The notes beneath the pieces were generated by a model that was given only the letters and a program-made list of their open reading frames with translations, made no database searches and had not been told where the DNA came from. A stretch of 64,000 bases of DNA from Streptococcus azizii (GTDB lineage: Bacteria; Bacillota; Bacilli; Lactobacillales; Streptococcaceae). Each line of letters opens with the position of its first letter. The first letter of the stretch is position 1. The stretch lies in contig NZ_MSPR01000002.1 of assembly GCF_001984715.1 (NCBI RefSeq), forward strand, positions 124,001 to 188,000, given 5' to 3'. The translations under genes and the position numbers were made by a program. This document shows, one piece after another, positions 1 to 9,934 of the stretch.

Positions 1-3000
1 CAGTTCCTGAGTTACCTCTTCGATATAGTCCGTGTAATGCTCGCTACTATATGGCAACACCATTTGGAATTGGACAAGCTCATCAAACTTGGTAATTGCA
101 CGACCCTTGATTTCATCAAGTGGAATGTTAGAACGGCCAACAACACCTGACAAATCACTCGAGTCAAATAAGAATAGAGATAACCTGGTCTTAAAGTTTG
201 ATTGTAATTGAAGACGCATGGCATTTAATCGAGAAAGGGTAACAACAAGATACATTCCCAAGGAAGCACCATCTCGGGCAATCACATTCAAAACATCATA
301 GAAAGTATCGACAAACACTGCATCCATCACACTGTCAAAACCATCGATTTCAATAAAAAGGGTAGGAAAACTTTCTTCTGAGAGTTGATTATACTGGTTG
401 AGATTGGTAGCCTTCGCCTTAGACAAAGCTGCCTTACGCTTCTTGACTTCCTTGCGTAAGAATCGCAGGGATTTCATAATCTTGTCCGTCTCATCCAAGG
501 TAAAATAATCAGCCACATGTGGAAAATCCGAGAGAGAAATCAAGCCGCTGGTCCCAAAATCATAGAGATAGAAATGAGCTTGGGCTGGTGTATGTTTTCT
601 CATCACATCCATGGTAAAGCTCTGCAGGAAGGTAGATTTGCCAAAGCCAGGACTAGAAACCAGGAGTATATGCCCCCGATGTTCCATATCAAAATATAGG
701 GGAGATTGCTCTTGTTTTTCTGGGATGTCCTGATAACCGATCAAAATTGGCTGGAATTGATGGCACTGTCCCCAATAGTCCTTGAAAGCAATCGACTGTA
801 AGTCCTTGGCATAGACTTTTTCTGCAAGGGGAGGCAACCATGGGCTAGCTACTTTAGGGATTTCTAGCTTTTCAAACAACTGATGTGCTTCCTCCACAAT
901 CGCATCCAACTCTGTTGGTAAGGCCTTGGTTTCTTTCTTCTTCAAACCGCTCAAATCTTTGTTAATAGCATGATACTGACCACTATCTGTAATTTCATAA
1001 ACGGTTGTATCACGTTGGACATGATTGCGTCCTTCTGGATCGTAATCCGCTCCCGACCAAGCACTCTGAAAGAGTTCATAAATTTCATTGTTCCCCACTT
1101 GCAGATAAGCGCGACCTGTCTGAGTAATTTCTGCTGCATCGGGTGTTTTAATCACTTCACGAGAGTCCGCGGCATCCTGTACCTTGAGGGCTATTTTAAA
1201 CTTGGAGTTGGACCAAATCTGATCATTCACAACCCCACTTGGCTTTTGTGTAGCGAGAATAAGTTTAACCCCCAGCGAACGACCGATACGGGCGGTAGAC
1301 ACCAACTCATCCATAAAGTCCGGCTGATTGGCTTTCAACTCCGCAAATTCATCACTAATGATGAAAAGATGAGGAAGGGGTTCTGCAACTGTACCTTCTT
1401 TGAAGAGCTTCATGTACTGGTTGATATGATTGACATCGTTTTCTAAGAAAATTCGTTGGCGTTTCTTCAACTCTGCTTTTATTGAGACTAATGCACGATT
1501 GGCTTGGTTACCATCTAGGTTCGTAATCGTACCAACGACGTGAGGCAAGTCCGCAAAGAGGTTGGCCATTCCGCCACCCTTATAGTCAATCAGTAGAAAA
1601 GCAACCTCGTAGGGATGATAATTCACAGCTAGGGAGAGAATATAGGTTTGGACTAGTTCCGATTTACCCGAACCTGTCGTCCCTGCAATCAATCCATGGG
1701 GACCATGGGCTTTTTCATGGAGGTTGAGATAAAGGATGTCATCCCTTCCCCGAACACCTAGAGGGACCGCCATGGTCTGATAGGTCTCATTTTCCTGCCA
1801 GCGTTGTAAAAGATTGAGTTCATCAACCTTATTCACCCCGTACATCTCAAGGAAAGTAATACTATTTGGAATGGAGTTCCGAAGGGTCTGAACATGGTGG
1901 ATACCTGCCAAGTTTCTCGCAAAATTTTCCTTATCAGCTAGGCTGACAAAAGGAAGCGGAGTAAACTTCTTATCGGTATACTGTCCATCTTGCAACAGTA
2001 AGGTTCCTTTTTTATCTCCTCGGTAATCAACCACTGTCTTCACATGTTCAGGAAGACTTTCCAGCACTTCTTCTACAAAAACATAATGGATACCTAAATG
2101 AGATAAATCTTCATTGATATACTCCATGATATTATGATCCAACATCAGACTCAAATCAGTAATAAAAAGGACATAACGCGGGGCATATTGCTTCTCTTTG
2201 CCACTCTCTTGCTCACTATCCAACTTCCTATCTTTGATGATTTGATAGAGGGAGGTCAAGAGTTGGTCGCGGGTCCGCTGACCATAGACAAAACCTCGGC
2301 TATTCAGTACCTTGATTTTTGTATGTGGTAACCAGCGACTCCAATTCCATAACTCCAATTCCTCCTCACGGAAAATAGGAATAAATTGTACATCGTGATA
2401 ACTTTGAAAAGTAGCCAACTGCATCATCATCTGTTGAACCTGCTCAATGACGACTTGGCGAGTCCCAATATAGCCAATAGGATTTGTCAGGGTATGGGTT
2501 ATGGGCACATTGTCAGTAACTTGATAGTAAGAAAGAAGCTCCTGAACTTTCTGATGGGCCACCTCATTGTACTTTGTTAACTCTGAATCAGCATACTCCA
2601 CTTGAAAGCTAGATAAGACATCCCCCAGCCCCAAACGATAGGAAAGAAAATCAAAATGATAGGGTGTTTTTTCATAAATGCGACGATCAGTTGCCTCGAC
2701 CATCTCAAGGATTGTCCCCGTCGCTGGGTAATGATAGGTTAAGGCATTCCCTTGTTCCTGACGAAGTGCTGCCAACTGGGAATACTTGGTGTCCAAGTAC
2801 AAGAGATAATGTTTAATTTTTTGTTCCTGAGTCTCTTTGAGAGATTTCCTATCTGAAAAATAGGAATGAATCGACGTTCCGATTGTCATAACAGACATCC
2901 CCATCATCATAAATATCATTCCACCGCTACGTGTAAAATAGACCGTTAGAACTGTGAAGATAGTCATCGCCAGGGGCGTAATAAGGAGCTTAAAAAGAGA

Positions 3001-3636
3001 CTGTTTTCTACTATCATCTTCCGTCGGTGCTGAAGCAATGGTCACCTTCTCTTCTGGCTCTCTTAGGATAATACGTGGTGACCGGTGAAATTCTTTAGAA
3101 CGATCTTCAAGAACCAACTCTGAAAATGGCAGTAACTCCGTTTCGATGGTAAATAAGGATTGGACGGACAAAACCTGTCTCTGAATGGATAGAACAATTC
3201 CCTCTTCAAAAACAACGGTATCCCTGTCCTGAATCACTTGTTTCCCACTTGTTTTCTTCCCATTGATAAAATAGGGAGAAGAGCTGTAAATTGTTTTCTC
3301 TTTTTGATCCAAGGTCAACAAAATCTCTTCAGTAAAATCAACCAATCGAATCGTTGCTTCTTGCCTATCGGATAGGTATACGATTTTTTCAGGAAGAAGA
3401 TAGTAGACCTCATTTTTAAAAGATAGCAAGGTCACTTCCAAACCTTCCCTCAACGAGAGAAAATGGCAACCGTAGCCATAGCTTCTCCCCAATAATGCAA
3501 TCCCTTGTTCTCCAACTTCTAAGTGAACCTCTTCAACAGAAGGAAGATAAATATCAGATGCAAGAGCTTCCCCTAGACGATAGCTTGTCCCTGGGTAGAG
3601 GGGATAGACATTGTCTTGATAAATAAAATAATACAT
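1..3636 (-). CDS. essC: T7SS ATPase EssC (partial, C-terminus beyond window)
   Basis: This is the motor ATPase of the Firmicute type VII secretion system (T7SSb). It is membrane-anchored and drives export of WXG100 and LXG substrates. I translated it from an ATG at 3636 that follows an AGGAG ribosome site; 1212 codons are visible before the left edge, out of roughly 1450-1500 for the family. Visible parts are an N-terminal forkhead-associated-like region, a hydrophobic pair of membrane segments around residues 215-260, a first FtsK/SpoIIIE domain with Walker A GTTGSGKSE (residues 652-660) and a downstream LLIDYKGGG, and a second ATPase domain with SPGFGKST (about 995-1002). The gene lies 9 bp after essB. 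The C-terminal end, which defines EssC variants and their effectors, is not in the window. Confidence 0.95.
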   Translation of the reverse strand, partial: MYYFIYQDNVYPLYPGTSYRLGEALASDIYLPSVEEVHLEVGEQGIALLGRSYGYGCHFLSLREGLEVTLLSFKNEVYYLLPEKIVYLSDRQEATIRLVDFTEEILLTLDQKEKTIYSSSPYFINGKKTSGKQVIQDRDTVVFEEGIVLSIQRQVLSVQSLFTIETELLPFSELVLEDRSKEFHRSPRIILREPEEKVTIASAPTEDDSRKQSLFKLLITPLAMTIFTVLTVYFTRSGGMIFMMMGMSVMTIGTSIHSYFSDRKSLKETQEQKIKHYLLYLDTKYSQLAALRQEQGNALTYHYPATGTILEMVEATDRRIYEKTPYHFDFLSYRLGLGDVLSSFQVEYADSELTKYNEVAHQKVQELLSYYQVTDNVPITHTLTNPIGYIGTRQVVIEQVQQMMMQLATFQSYHDVQFIPIFREEELELWNWSRWLPHTKIKVLNSRGFVYGQRTRDQLLTSLYQIIKDRKLDSEQESGKEKQYAPRYVLFITDLSLMLDHNIMEYINEDLSHLGIHYVFVEEVLESLPEHVKTVVDYRGDKKGTLLLQDGQYTDKKFTPLPFVSLADKENFARNLAGIHHVQTLRNSIPNSITFLEMYGVNKVDELNLLQRWQENETYQTMAVPLGVRGRDDILYLNLHEKAHGPHGLIAGTTGSGKSELVQTYILSLAVNYHPYEVAFLLIDYKGGGMANLFADLPHVVGTITNLDGNQANRALVSIKAELKKRQRIFLENDVNHINQYMKLFKEGTVAEPLPHLFIISDEFAELKANQPDFMDELVSTARIGRSLGVKLILATQKPSGVVNDQIWSNSKFKIALKVQDAADSREVIKTPDAAEITQTGRAYLQVGNNEIYELFQSAWSGADYDPEGRNHVQRDTTVYEITDSGQYHAINKDLSGLKKKETKALPTELDAIVEEAHQLFEKLEIPKVASPWLPPLAEKVYAKDLQSIAFKDYWGQCHQFQPILIGYQDIPEKQEQSPLYFDMEHRGHILLVSSPGFGKSTFLQSFTMDVMRKHTPAQAHFYLYDFGTSGLISLSDFPHVADYFTLDETDKIMKSLRFLRKEVKKRKAALSKAKATNLNQYNQLSEESFPTLFIEIDGFDSVMDAVFVDTFYDVLNVIARDGASLGMYLVVTLSRLNAMRLQLQSNFKTRLSLFLFDSSDLSGVVGRSNIPLDEIKGRAITKFDELVQFQMVLPYSSEHYTDYIEEVTQEL

Positions 3637-3645
3637 GCCGATCTC

Positions 3646-4812
3646 CTATCTTGATTTTGTCGAATCTGTCGTTGATTCAGTCGTTTCTGGCCTCAAATAG
3701 GTCTTCTTAAATTCCTCTAATTTCGCTTTGTAACTGTTCAACTGCTCGGTCCGCTCTTCAGATGTTAAATCTGGATTCCGTTGGACTTCATCCATTTTCT
3801 TTGTCAAACCATACATCATCAACTGAGGATCATCTAAGTAGCTAGCAATGTCCATGGCTTCATCAATATGAGCCTGGCCAATCAACACCCAATACCGAAG
3901 ATAATCTGCATTTGACTGCTTTGAAATGTTTGAAAGTTCTTCCTTTTGTACTTCTGTCAACAGTTCGGTCATAATGACTGAATAAGCGACTATATATTTA
4001 TCATCTTGACTGAGAGCTTTCGAATCTGTATTCTTGACTGTTGATACGACTGTGGAATAATCTTGATGAACAAAGGCTAAGCGTAACTCAGAAATCATCT
4101 CCTGAGTCGGTATTGCAAACAAGACAAAATAGAGAATTCCTAGGAGAGAAAGAAAGCCAATCACAGATGTCCCTATCGTCGCCCACTTTAAACGTGAAAT
4201 AACCTTATTCGACACACGTGAAAAAGTTTCCCTATTTCGTTTCTTTTCATCCTGGTATTTTTCATGTAATAAAGCAATGAGGTCATTCAAGTTCTCAGCT
4301 TTAACCACCGCCTCACAAAACAGGTTGCCCTTGTAAAAAGGCAACTGTCCATCTAGTAATCTTTCATAGCTAATCTTTCTATCCAGAAGTGAGACTATCA
4401 TCGCCTTAAAATGAGTGATAAGGATTTCTTTGCTGGTAGCTTCATAAGGAGGAATTTGTCCCTTGATTCCCTTAAACACCAATAGAGGCTCTGCATTCCG
4501 TGAAAATACGATATTGAAGGGTGTCAATTCGTAAGTATAGATAGAATCCTCCAATGAGGAAAACAGCTGACTGATATTCAATAAGTGCCGTAGTTTTTCT
4601 TCATTGATGAAATGTTCGACCTCATCCCATCCATAGTACTCATCTGTCACTAGACCCTCAATAAGCAATTTCCCATCTTCTTCTATCAGTTTTTGAGTCA
4701 TAAAAAGAGGATGTTCAGCAGTTAATAAGGTATAGGCTACCTCACGATTTCCCTTAACATCCTCAATGAGCCATTCACGTTTTTGTGTTTCCATACTCGT
4801 CCCCATCATCAT
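3646..4812 (-). CDS. essB: T7SS component EssB
   Basis: EssB (YukC family) is a bitopic membrane subunit of T7SSb. It has a cytoplasmic pseudokinase-like domain, one membrane segment and an extracellular helical domain, and contacts EssC. The 388-residue protein shows this plan: a soluble N-terminal half (1-205), a hydrophobic stretch at about 211-235, and a charged helical C-terminus ending in a Thr/Ser-rich tail. The ATG at 4812 overlaps the esaB stop codon as ATGA, which suggests translational coupling and supports this start, although a later Met at residue 7 (METQ) is also possible. Confidence 0.93.
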   Translation of the reverse strand: MMMGTSMETQKREWLIEDVKGNREVAYTLLTAEHPLFMTQKLIEEDGKLLIEGLVTDEYYGWDEVEHFINEEKLRHLLNISQLFSSLEDSIYTYELTPFNIVFSRNAEPLLVFKGIKGQIPPYEATSKEILITHFKAMIVSLLDRKISYERLLDGQLPFYKGNLFCEAVVKAENLNDLIALLHEKYQDEKKRNRETFSRVSNKVISRLKWATIGTSVIGFLSLLGILYFVLFAIPTQEMISELRLAFVHQDYSTVVSTVKNTDSKALSQDDKYIVAYSVIMTELLTEVQKEELSNISKQSNADYLRYWVLIGQAHIDEAMDIASYLDDPQLMMYGLTKKMDEVQRNPDLTSEERTEQLNSYKAKLEEFKKTYLRPETTESTTDSTKSR

Positions 4813-5057
4813 ACCGTTTCTAATTGCAATAAAACACCATCTTTTACCAGTTCTAAGTGACTCGTACTTGCCAATATCTCTCCGGACTGCTTATTCCGTA
4901 CACTGGGATTCAAGACCTGCATCCCCAAGTCATAGGTTTCCGAAACAATCTGCACCAACTCTTTAATCGTTAATCCTGTCGGAACTCGTAAATCCAATTC
5001 TTGAGACAGATAGGGTGAGCAGTTCATACTAATATTGATGTAATCTTCCATGTACAT
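4809..5057 (-). CDS. esaB: T7SS ubiquitin-like protein EsaB
   Basis: EsaB (YukD family) is a small cytoplasmic ubiquitin-fold protein required for or regulating T7SSb secretion. The 82-residue product has the usual length and a beta-grasp-like pattern (DYINISMN, then DLRVPTGLTIKELV, and a C-terminal LLQLETV). The gene overlaps essB by 4 bp. It sits 150 bp away from essA, the only sizeable gap in the operon, and that gap carries a candidate promoter. Confidence 0.88.
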   Translation of the reverse strand: MYMEDYINISMNCSPYLSQELDLRVPTGLTIKELVQIVSETYDLGMQVLNPSVRNKQSGEILASTSHLELVKDGVLLQLETV

Positions 5058-5146
5058 TAGTCCTTTCTATCCTCTACTACAGCCTTTTCGTTCACCTTTC
5101 ATACTTAGCGTTTGAGACAAAAAGGTTTTGAAGTTCAAAATTATTT

Positions 5147-5175
5147 ATTATACGTTCTAAGAAACGTACAATTAA
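5147..5175 (-). promoter_or_regulatory. Candidate internal promoter before esaB
   Basis: On the minus strand a perfect TATAAT (5147-5152) lies in the essA-esaB gap. The -35 region 17 bp upstream (TTAATT, 5170-5175) is weak. If used, it would allow esaB-essB-essC to be transcribed apart from esxA-esaA-essA. The call is based on sequence match only. Confidence 0.3.
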
Positions 5176-5207
5176 ATCCAAAGACGAACAAATCTAATTT
5201 TTTATGA

Positions 5208-5705
5208 CTATTCGAGGTATTTTCTTTCGTTTTTTCTAGTTGAGGTTGGAGTTTTATCCCAAACTCGTGGGAGATGAAACGAGAGTAACATAACAGATAA
5301 AGCAATTAAAAACAAAAGAATAGCTGGCCAAGATAGGACTTCCTGCTTTTCATTTAACGCAACACCATAATTGTCTCGATTCGTAACGATGGTTTGAGAG
5401 GTAAATAAAAGTGATTGATAACTGCTGATACTATTCTCTTTCGCTACTTCAGTAACAAATAAACCAGTCTTAGTCTCCTGATACCGTTCCTCATCTTTTC
5501 CTTGAAGAGTTTCAATTCGCTTCTCCGTCTCTGGATGGAATAATTTTATTAAGTCACCCTCCTGCTCAAAATAATGAAGCTCCGTCTTTTCATTGTTCTT
5601 ATCTAGAGAAGTATCAATCTGCAAGGAACCGTCATTTGCGAAAATAACGGTTCTTGTCATCAGGCTGAGCATCATGAGAAAAAATAGGATACTGCATTTC
5701 TTCAT
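5208..5705 (-). CDS. essA: T7SS component EssA
   Basis: EssA is a small membrane subunit of T7SSb. I chose the ATG at 5705 (product of 165 residues, MKKCSILFF...) because the longer frame starts inside esaA, and this start sits one base after the esaA stop. The protein has an N-terminal hydrophobic signal or anchor (about residues 4-22), an acidic and lysine-rich extracytoplasmic middle, and a C-terminal membrane helix at about 130-150 followed by a short basic tail. This fits the EssA family and its usual place between esaA and esaB. Confidence 0.88.
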   Translation of the reverse strand: MKKCSILFFLMMLSLMTRTVIFANDGSLQIDTSLDKNNEKTELHYFEQEGDLIKLFHPETEKRIETLQGKDEERYQETKTGLFVTEVAKENSISSYQSLLFTSQTIVTNRDNYGVALNEKQEVLSWPAILLFLIALSVMLLSFHLPRVWDKTPTSTRKNERKYLE

Positions 5706-5706
5706 A

Positions 5707-8700
5707 TTACTTCCGTCCCTCAATCTGTCGATATAAGAAAACAGTTCCAACCCCAAGCACAGTAGCTACACTGAGTAGCATCACTGTCGCTAGCATGGTA
5801 TTGCCTTGTTGATTGATAACATTCTTCACCACTTCTTCTAAATAGGTTAGCGGAGAAAGTTTTGCTAAAAACTGAGTGGGATTCACATAATAAGTATCAA
5901 ACAGCTGAGTTGCTGAAACAATGTAAAGTAACAACGCTCCCACACTGAGGAGGAAACCTAAACTTTTCAGCTTATCCATCAGTAGGTTTACACTATAGGT
6001 CATCGTAAGGCTGATGAGAATGAGAAGCACCACAAATGAGCCCATTTGAGCCATAGGAAAGCCAAGTTTTACTCCAGATATCATTGCAATCATCCATCCT
6101 GCAACAGTAGCAAGGACACTTAAAAATACCATTGGACCTGTCGCATTTTTCCAAGATAGACGTTCCGTCACGTTCGTCCGTTTTTGTAACTCTTCCTTAT
6201 TCGCATGTTGCATAAGGTAAGCAGAAACTAAGCTCACCAGATACGTCATCAAGATAATCAAAAGACCTGAACGCTCATCTTGCCGAGTTGCCTGTGGCTG
6301 AGTTGCCGTTACTGCCGAAACTACATTACCAATCTTAGCAGCATCTACTGGATTAGAGAGGTAGTCATAGACTGCTTCATTCTTAGTATTCCCAGTCCTA
6401 GTATTGCTTAATACGGTTGAAAAGTTACGGAGAAATTCTTCATTTGAACCATATTCACTCGCCATGACCTGTTGTAATTCAGCAACACGTCCACTCAACG
6501 ACTCACCATCCTTTTCCAACCTTGTCACATCACTAGTGAGTTGTTTGATACTACCCTCAATGATTTCAGAAAGAGCTTGATTAGAACGGGTATTCAGCAT
6601 GAGAGTCTGACTTGCAGCCATCAATTTGGCTAAATCCCTATTCATATCCATACTTACTGTTACCATATCTGTATTCTCTACTTTTTCGGTCTCAGTGAAA
6701 ACAGGCTTATCTTTGATTGTTTTATCAACTGTCGAAGTCTGTTCAATCAGCTGAGTCAGTTGGCTTATTAAATCATTGGTCGTTGTTCGTAGACCAGCGA
6801 TATTAGCTGTCAGATTGGCTACATTCGCCAAGCGGTTCTCGATGTTGGTTAGTTCTTCGTCTGAACATTTCAAGTCTGACTTCAATGCCTCAACTGTTGT
6901 AGCTTTGATCAAACTAGTTACGATTGATTGCAAATCATTACTATTTGCCAAGGTTGCTACTGAACCATCTGCAGCTACAATCGTACTTGGTGCATATCCC
7001 CCTTGGGTCAAATCTAAACCATAGTAAGCAGATACGATACCTGACAACTGCAGATAGCTATTTACATCCGTGTAGACTGCTTTGGATATTGTCAAAGGAT
7101 CATAGGCCCAATCGGACATCTTATCTTGCAGAGCATACTGACGTTTGATAACCTTTATATCCGTCTGATTCGTCCTAGTAATGGTAATGGTTTTGGTCAT
7201 TGTTACAGTCTCTTTTACGATAGACTGTGCGAGCATTTCCCCATCACTCGCACCTGTTTCCGTAGTAGTTGGTGCTACGATTGAGGTTAACGACGATGAT
7301 GTCTCTGATTCTTCTGTCTTTGCTTCGTAGGGACTGGTTTCCTTAATAACAGCCACATTCTCTGTTGTATCAACTGTACCCTCAACCAAAATAGGGGAGA
7401 AGATACTGAGAGACATCTCATCTTGAACACCGAGTGAGTAAGCAATCACTGTCCCTGCTGGCACATTCTCTGGAAGATGAACTTGGTACTTCCCTCCTCC
7501 TAGGTCCGTTACTGAATAAGCTGGCACATTCAGAGTATAGCCTGTGGGAACCGTTAAAATGAAGCGTTCTAACCTCCCTTCAAAAGCAGGCAGTACCATT
7601 GAGCGAGGACTCTCTATTTTAGACTTGATGTCTCTCTTCAATGCCGAAAATTCCTCATTTTCAACAGTCATCATTTTATGAATTGGAAGAGATTTTTCCG
7701 TTTGTTGGCTATACCAGTGCATAAACGCATTGACATTTTTTAAATGTTGCTTATCCAAAGCCGACAGAGACAAGCTGTCAATCGTGGCATCATCATAGTA
7801 GAAAGTAGGCCATTTATTCGCAATCTGACTTGTCATACTATCATTCAAACTCTTGATATAACTCCCCAGTGTCTGGTTTGCACCATTGACTACCGCAGCA
7901 TTTTCTTTTAGAGATGACGCAACTGCTTCTTTTATCTTGGTATCATAATTAGATAAAGTCGTATCAATTTCAATATTGAGAGCTTTTAGACGCTCAAGAA
8001 GGGTCTGAATATCTTGGTTATACGCTTCTACAGCCTTGTTCGTTTCATCCCACACAGCAGGTTCTGCTAAGTGAGTACTGATATAGGTATTGATTTCAGA
8101 TAACTTTGCTAACTGCTCCTCAACTGATAGAGCTGAAAAGGCCTCGTCAAACGCTGATAGATGCTTCTCCCTATTCTCTAAAGAGTGTTTCCAAGTATCT
8201 TGCTGAGATTTGATGTGTTCAATAGTGCCTTCATATGTTTTGTCAACCGAAATAATAGAGTTAAAAGCCTCATTACTATTTAGCAAATCCTTATTAAAGC
8301 CCGAATAGGTAGACAGCAAACCAGAGGGAGCTGAACTGATACCTGTAAACTGTTGAGCATACTGTAGCAAAGGGCTACTTAGCCGATTCGTAAATGTTGC
8401 AAGGGATTCTTGTTCATTAGCCACCACATCAGCTACTTGATGTTGAGCAGTTCTCAGATTACCGATAATACTGGTAAAATAAATAGTAATCAAATCCTTA
8501 TTGAAAAGTTCTTTAAAATCCACCACTGCCTGTTCAGCTTGCTTTACGGTCAGCTGTTTTTCTGACAAAATTTGGTACTGAAAATTTGCCCTAGTTGGCG
8601 AAGCTGACTCAAGTGCTAACGCTTCCTCCGAAAACTTACTAGGGAAGATAATCATCAACTGATAGGTGTCATTCTTCAAGCCACTCTCTGCAATAGATCG

Positions 8701-8955
8701 AGAAACAACCTCTACAGCATAGTGATTTTTAGTAATGAATGAGTTAACCAATGTCGTTGCGATATTCACCTGCTGCCCATTATAGACTGTTCCAGTATCT
8801 TCATTCACAACAGCAACCTTAATAGCCACCTCTTGTCCCGATGTTTCAGAGTTCGTTCGACTAATTGGTGTCGGCTTTACAATTCCCAAAAAAGATACCA
8901 CTACTGTAACGAGTAATAATAGTAAGCCGAAGCTATACAAAACTTTCCTATTCAC
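5707..8955 (-). CDS. esaA: T7SS component EsaA (YhgE/Pip-type membrane protein)
   Basis: EsaA is the large polytopic T7SSb subunit whose long extracellular domain is thought to span the cell wall; in some strains it is a phage receptor. The 1082-residue protein has one N-terminal membrane helix (about 7-27), a long extracellular region of roughly 850 residues rich in coiled-coil-like heptads, a Ser/Thr-rich acidic stretch near 545-590, and about five C-terminal membrane helices from about residue 880 on. That is the YhgE/Pip layout. It is the second gene of the operon and is followed immediately by essA. Confidence 0.93.
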   Translation of the reverse strand: MNRKVLYSFGLLLLLVTVVVSFLGIVKPTPISRTNSETSGQEVAIKVAVVNEDTGTVYNGQQVNIATTLVNSFITKNHYAVEVVSRSIAESGLKNDTYQLMIIFPSKFSEEALALESASPTRANFQYQILSEKQLTVKQAEQAVVDFKELFNKDLITIYFTSIIGNLRTAQHQVADVVANEQESLATFTNRLSSPLLQYAQQFTGISSAPSGLLSTYSGFNKDLLNSNEAFNSIISVDKTYEGTIEHIKSQQDTWKHSLENREKHLSAFDEAFSALSVEEQLAKLSEINTYISTHLAEPAVWDETNKAVEAYNQDIQTLLERLKALNIEIDTTLSNYDTKIKEAVASSLKENAAVVNGANQTLGSYIKSLNDSMTSQIANKWPTFYYDDATIDSLSLSALDKQHLKNVNAFMHWYSQQTEKSLPIHKMMTVENEEFSALKRDIKSKIESPRSMVLPAFEGRLERFILTVPTGYTLNVPAYSVTDLGGGKYQVHLPENVPAGTVIAYSLGVQDEMSLSIFSPILVEGTVDTTENVAVIKETSPYEAKTEESETSSSLTSIVAPTTTETGASDGEMLAQSIVKETVTMTKTITITRTNQTDIKVIKRQYALQDKMSDWAYDPLTISKAVYTDVNSYLQLSGIVSAYYGLDLTQGGYAPSTIVAADGSVATLANSNDLQSIVTSLIKATTVEALKSDLKCSDEELTNIENRLANVANLTANIAGLRTTTNDLISQLTQLIEQTSTVDKTIKDKPVFTETEKVENTDMVTVSMDMNRDLAKLMAASQTLMLNTRSNQALSEIIEGSIKQLTSDVTRLEKDGESLSGRVAELQQVMASEYGSNEEFLRNFSTVLSNTRTGNTKNEAVYDYLSNPVDAAKIGNVVSAVTATQPQATRQDERSGLLIILMTYLVSLVSAYLMQHANKEELQKRTNVTERLSWKNATGPMVFLSVLATVAGWMIAMISGVKLGFPMAQMGSFVVLLILISLTMTYSVNLLMDKLKSLGFLLSVGALLLYIVSATQLFDTYYVNPTQFLAKLSPLTYLEEVVKNVINQQGNTMLATVMLLSVATVLGVGTVFLYRQIEGRK

Positions 8956-9025
8956 ATCTTCTCCTTAATACAACTACATAATGTAAGAAGGCTGAGGATT
9001 CCTCCCCAACCTTACCATTTTTTGA

Positions 9026-9322
9026 TTACTGAAGACCGAAGTTACGAGACAAATCTTGGTCATTTTGTTGCATCGCTTGAGCAGTCTTATCAAGTTGCGC
9101 ATTGATTTGTTGCATCAACTCGGCAAAATTTTGTACCTTGGGTTTCAATTCATTAAATTGGTTATCAAACCCTTGGAACGCAGCACCTTCCCACTCTCCA
9201 CGAAGAGTATCTTGTAAACGTTGAAGATTATTCAAAATGGTTGTAATATCATTTGACGCTTTTCCATATTCACGAGCACGTGAATGGAGCGTTTCTGGGG
9301 ATACACGAATTTGTCCTGACAT
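9026..9322 (-). CDS. esxA: WXG100 secreted protein EsxA
   Basis: This is the prototypical T7SSb substrate, a helical hairpin secreted as a dimer and needed for apparatus function. The 98-residue product has the central W-E-G turn at residues 44-46 between two amphipathic helices and no signal peptide, as expected. An AAAGGAGA ribosome site precedes the ATG. It is the first gene of the operon, about 70 bp from esaA, and has its own promoter. Confidence 0.96.
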   Translation of the reverse strand: MSGQIRVSPETLHSRAREYGKASNDITTILNNLQRLQDTLRGEWEGAAFQGFDNQFNELKPKVQNFAELMQQINAQLDKTAQAMQQNDQDLSRNFGLQ

Positions 9323-9352
9323 ATGATTGTCTCCTTTATCTTTTATGGGATA

Positions 9353-9361
9353 ATTCTATCA
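9353..9361 (-). promoter_or_regulatory. esxA extended -10 promoter
   Basis: On the minus strand TG-A-TAGAAT (about 9353-9361) forms an extended -10 element 31 bp before the esxA start codon. No good -35 is seen at 17 bp. It probably drives the whole T7SS operon. Confidence 0.5.
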
Positions 9362-9738
9362 TGTTTTACGACCTTATTAAATGTTTTACTCATCAAAAAC
9401 CAAGCATTGTTTTCTCAACAAATAGATAATAAAAAATAGCTAATGACTGACTTATTTAAACGTTCTCCACCTAACTTTCGTCAATAATACTATCATAGTC
9501 TAAAGGTCGTACGGTGGTCACATTGTGATATGAGATGAATTCTATTTTGAAATATATCATAGTAGTTTTCTCCTAATATTTTATTGAACTAGATGTCCTT
9601 ATCTATTTATTCGAAAATTAAGATAAAAAATCAAGAGAATTTAAACAAATTTAGTTAACCATTCCACACAGTATGTTTTATAGTATGTTTTATAGTATGT
9701 TTAGTTTGCTTTTAGTACTTGCTCCACTAGTCTGGGAG

Positions 9739-9820
9739 AGTGAAACAGTTCGGTGAACTGTTTCACTCCTATTTTCGCTTTGAGTTTTTCACGGGCTTTG
9801 TATCTTGTAATTGAACAGTC
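9739..9820 (-). repeat. Composite repeat end with 29-bp palindrome
   Basis: A near-perfect palindrome built on GAAACAGTTC and GAACTGTTTC (9739-9767) is joined to the inverted copy of the shared repeat end that reads AAGATACAAAGCCCGTG on the minus strand. The same palindrome occurs at 25599-25625 and 31083-31109, each time next to this repeat family. Confidence 0.7.
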
Positions 9821-9910
9821 CCTCTTTGTTCTACTTCAGGCTTGGGAATCATGATAGCAGGTCTCTTAGGAGACTTGAACCCCATATATAACATGCCCAT
9901 CGTACTAAAA

Positions 9911-9934
9911 ACCCAGCGCCTACTGGTGCTGGGT
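9911..9934 (-). terminator. Probable dpr terminator
   Basis: A ten-pair stem (ACCCAGC...GCTGGGT with inner CC/GG) and a 4-nt loop, followed on the minus strand by TTTTAG. It lies about 220 bp after the dpr stop codon. Confidence 0.65.

Noticed and set aside
9769..9900. 43-codon frame reading MGMLYMGFKSPKRPA on the minus strand
   Set aside because: Its second half is made of the composite repeat end and it lies just past the dpr terminator; no ribosome site is convincing.
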